This document shows, piece after piece, positions 31,889 to 34,347 of a DNA stretch of 34,347 bases. Below the pieces are notes generated by a model. That model was not told the DNA's origin. It worked only from the letters and a program-made list of their open reading frames with translations, and searched no databases. The translations under genes and the position numbers were made by a program. The stretch comes from a virus. The stretch spans positions 1 to 34,347 of IMG/VR virus record IMGVR_UViG_3300009168_000084. One strand, 5' to 3'. Numbering within the stretch: position 1 is the stretch's first letter; every line of letters begins with the position of its first letter.

Positions 31889-34347
31889 TTAGTCCTTTAT
31901 AAGTCTAACCGATGCTCTATCTGTTTTCAAATGTGTAGTAGTAGTTAATGCCTCACTATCTTTTGTTAACAAAGTTGCCCAAGCTGTAGTTACACCTGTA
32001 CTAGTACCCCAAAATAAAAAGTCAGTCCTAAAATTTGATTCATTACTTCCTGATCCTCTTGCACCAAAACCACTTGAGTTATCAGCACCAAGATTAGGTG
32101 CATCCCAATAAGTTGTACCTATAGTTTTCATATGTCCTCCTACTATAGAGAAACCACCATAAAGTGTAATCAATATACTGAGATCTCCTGTAGTTGGAAG
32201 ATGCCATCCAGGATTTGCAGTTGCAATAGCATTAGCCTGATCCCATGTATATAATCCCCCATAATCATTTACATTATCTTCATCTCCAGAGGGGAATGTC
32301 CCTGTCTTCCAATCCCAGTTTCTAGCCATCCAGACCTGCGATCCTATTGTTACTGTAGGAAATGGATACCAAGCATGTATATGTGGTCTAACTATAACTA
32401 TACTTATTCCACCAGGTAAACCAGTTAGAGTTACAGTTCCTAATCCAAGTAGTATTAAAGAACCCCATGGAGCTAAAGTAATAGTTCCTGAATATGGAGT
32501 ATTTGCAACATCAACCATAGGTGCCGATAATATATAGTATTTATTGGCACCTGTTTCATTATAAATGAAATGTAATTCATTAGTTGTATCAGTAACTTGT
32601 ACAGGTGCTTTATTTGAATTAGAATCTTGACTGGAATACGTTTTCCATTCAGAAAGCGTGTAATTTATTGTTACTGGATTATCATATGTTCGTATAGTAT
32701 CGGCATCAACACCTGGATAATCATCAATCGGACGAGCATAATAATTATAATCTAAGGTTCCAACAGAAAGAAATCCACCTGTACCATCAGCATAATAAAA
32801 TGCTAATTGGGTTGATTCTTTTGAAAAAAATATATTATGATCAACATTAGTTGCTGTTATAGGTTGACCATAACCACCATACCAAAATCTTAATTGATTA
32901 TTATTATTATAACAAGTATTATGTTGAATATTATTATGTCCTGAGCAGGTAACATCTATACCAGCACTATAACAATTAGCACATATATTATAACTAATAT
33001 TACAATTAGTAACATCATTATCTATATAAATCCCATGTATTGAAAGAGTGTTAGGACCATCTATACTTACTCCACTTACCGTTTGATTACTATTTACACA
33101 TATGTTTTTATATATCGTTCTCGTAGCAGTAAGTCCACCATAAGTATATATTCCACCACTATCATATCTATTAGTTCCCCAGTTTGTTATGTAATTATAT
33201 CTTGCAATAATATTATTCCCATTAGTCATACGTATTCCTGAATGACCTATATTAGATAAAGTATTATATTCAATAATACTATTAGTACCTGATATAGTTA
33301 TACCATCATATATATAATCAACTTCATCTACCGTATCTGTAGAAAGATATGCTGAACCAATTATCAATCCAATATTCGATATGGTATTATTTTTAATCCA
33401 GACTGTATTGGTAGAACCTAAGAATTGAAATGCATTACAATTACTTGTATCAACAAGATTATTATCTACCGTCATTGATGCATTGGATGAATAATCATTA
33501 TCTATATATATAGCAGAGGTGCCAAGAAAATAAAAACTACAGTTTTGTATGATTATATTTTGACCATTCCTATTCTCTATAGCAGATGTATTTGATCCTT
33601 CAAAACATATATTATCGAATGTAAGATAGTTTTTACTACTTATATATAAGAATCTATTTCTTGTAGTAACCTTAACTGTATATGATGTCTCATCTACACC
33701 TACACCAAAATACATATAGAACCTACTTCCATTATAATACCATTCTCCTAACACTGGAGTTCCTGTAGAAAGTGTTTGAAGACTGTTCTGAAAAAAATAC
33801 CCATAATTATCTGTTGGCCCCCAACTTGACACTGCTGTAAATGTTATTGTATTAGTAGTATGGTTAGTAATAAGACTCCTATCTGTCATCCACTTACTTC
33901 TTCTCATTACCAATTCAGCACCAGTCCAATTTGGAGATCCTGTCAATGATGAATCTGTTATAGAAACATTATCAGAATGAGTTTCATATGTATTCCAGCC
34001 AGTATGCGGATATCTACCCATTCCAGTATTTATACCATTTACTGTAACAAGATTACAAACATTTCCATCACATGCTATATCTTTATATTTAACCGAAGTA
34101 CTATAAGTTGACCAACCAGTAATAGTAGTAAATCCTGATATCTTAGGTTGATCTCCAGTATCATAGGATGTAGTCATTATAACATTTCCTACAGTACCAG
34201 ATACAGTCGGAGTAATAGTATCATACCAGACACTTCCACATTTAAGACAAACAATATCTCCTGCTACCAATGTTTTTGGTGCAGCAGTCCACCCAGACAT
34301 CCAAGGATGATGAGCCCATGCAGTACCATCACTTGTTCCTGCAGATA
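31889..34347 (-). CDS. Beta-helix fibre with C-terminal Fib_succ_major-like domain (partial, N-terminus beyond window)
   Basis: The frame stays open from the stop at 31889-31891 to the right edge, 818 codons. The first ATG in the window (34300) is internal: the residues before it, SAGTSDGTAWAHHPW, match the paralogue at 29539-31392 (SASGLDDTNAWAHHPW), whose start lies about 28 residues upstream. The central part is a right-handed beta-helix with many NN-I coils (ENRNGQNIIIQNCSFY, DNNLVDTSN, KNNTISNIG). The last 165 or so residues are a Fib_succ_major-like domain: VTIGSQVWMARNWDW, then GGLYTWDQANAIA, GWHLPTTGDLSIL, SSGFGARGSG and the final ASVRLIKD. That domain is common in Bacteroidota surface proteins and is thought to have a C-type-lectin-like fold, so it is a likely receptor-binding tip. 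Confidence 0.85.
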   Translation of the reverse strand, partial: SAGTSDGTAWAHHPWMSGWTAAPKTLVAGDIVCLKCGSVWYDTITPTVSGTVGNVIMTTSYDTGDQPKISGFTTITGWSTYSTSVKYKDIACDGNVCNLVTVNGINTGMGRYPHTGWNTYETHSDNVSITDSSLTGSPNWTGAELVMRRSKWMTDRSLITNHTTNTITFTAVSSWGPTDNYGYFFQNSLQTLSTGTPVLGEWYYNGSRFYMYFGVGVDETSYTVKVTTRNRFLYISSKNYLTFDNICFEGSNTSAIENRNGQNIIIQNCSFYFLGTSAIYIDNDYSSNASMTVDNNLVDTSNCNAFQFLGSTNTVWIKNNTISNIGLIIGSAYLSTDTVDEVDYIYDGITISGTNSIIEYNTLSNIGHSGIRMTNGNNIIARYNYITNWGTNRYDSGGIYTYGGLTATRTIYKNICVNSNQTVSGVSIDGPNTLSIHGIYIDNDVTNCNISYNICANCYSAGIDVTCSGHNNIQHNTCYNNNNQLRFWYGGYGQPITATNVDHNIFFSKESTQLAFYYADGTGGFLSVGTLDYNYYARPIDDYPGVDADTIRTYDNPVTINYTLSEWKTYSSQDSNSNKAPVQVTDTTNELHFIYNETGANKYYILSAPMVDVANTPYSGTITLAPWGSLILLGLGTVTLTGLPGGISIVIVRPHIHAWYPFPTVTIGSQVWMARNWDWKTGTFPSGDEDNVNDYGGLYTWDQANAIATANPGWHLPTTGDLSILITLYGGFSIVGGHMKTIGTTYWDAPNLGADNSSGFGARGSGSNESNFRTDFLFWGTSTGVTTAWATLLTKDSEALTTTTHLKTDRASVRLIKD

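Noticed and set aside
31889-34300. ATG at 34300 as the start of the right-edge beta-helix gene
   Set aside because: The frame stays open to the window edge and the residues before the ATG match the paralogue, so the true start lies outside the window.
1-34347. Stop-codon reassignment as known in some crAss-like phages
   Set aside because: TAG ends genes at 14879, 21994, 23844 and 28761, TGA ends others, and frames next to these stops are coherent, so the standard code holds in this region.

Overview
The window looks like an internal piece of a crAss-like phage genome (order Crassvirales, host in the Bacteroidota). All credible genes lie on the minus strand, so they are read from right to left. 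The sequence is AT-rich and packed with genes: most neighbours overlap by 1-47 bases or sit a few bases apart, the longest gene-free gap is about 85 bases, and I see no tRNA, CRISPR array or insertion sequence. The taxonomic clues are the ring/muzzle/cargo gene order, a giant protein carrying the DFDVD catalytic loop of the crAss-like virion RNA polymerase, and three promoters of the Bacteroidota type (TTTG, 19-20 bases, TAnnTTTG). Named families rest on motifs I could read and on recall of the families; no database search was run.

Layout in order of transcription. (A) 34347-29539: two right-handed beta-helix fibre or tailspike proteins sharing an N-terminal module, with a small beta-sandwich protein between them. 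The first runs off the right edge and ends in a Fib_succ_major-like domain. (B) 29483-23844, behind a promoter at 29506-29537: a GT-A-like glycosyltransferase, an endonuclease VII-like HNH protein, a BppU-like baseplate protein, a repeat-rich 812-residue tail fibre, a LamG-like protein, a small unknown and a SAM methyltransferase. (C) 23758-14879, behind a promoter at 23780-23810: a virion protein, four small membrane or coiled-coil proteins that look like a lysis cassette without an endolysin, three ring/adaptor-type proteins and a 1476-residue tail muzzle (nozzle). (D) 14811 to the left edge, behind a promoter at 14829-14860: a 900-residue protein with a lysozyme-like domain, a GIY-YIG homing endonuclease, a cargo protein and the giant RNA polymerase protein.

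The giant reading frame (9795 to base 1, 3265 codons, checked codon by codon for stops) is open at the left edge. It joins a membrane-active-looking N-terminus, a gluzincin-type metallopeptidase motif (HEGFH), a SLOG/YpsA-like motif (GGQTGVD) and the polymerase catalytic loop DFDVD in one chain.

Inferred working: unit A and B products bind and perhaps modify the cell surface or the fibres. Unit C builds the tail barrel and exit. Unit D makes proteins that travel in the virion and enter the cell, where the polymerase would start early transcription. TAA, TAG and TGA all end genes here, so there is no sign of the stop-codon reassignment known in some crAss-like phages.
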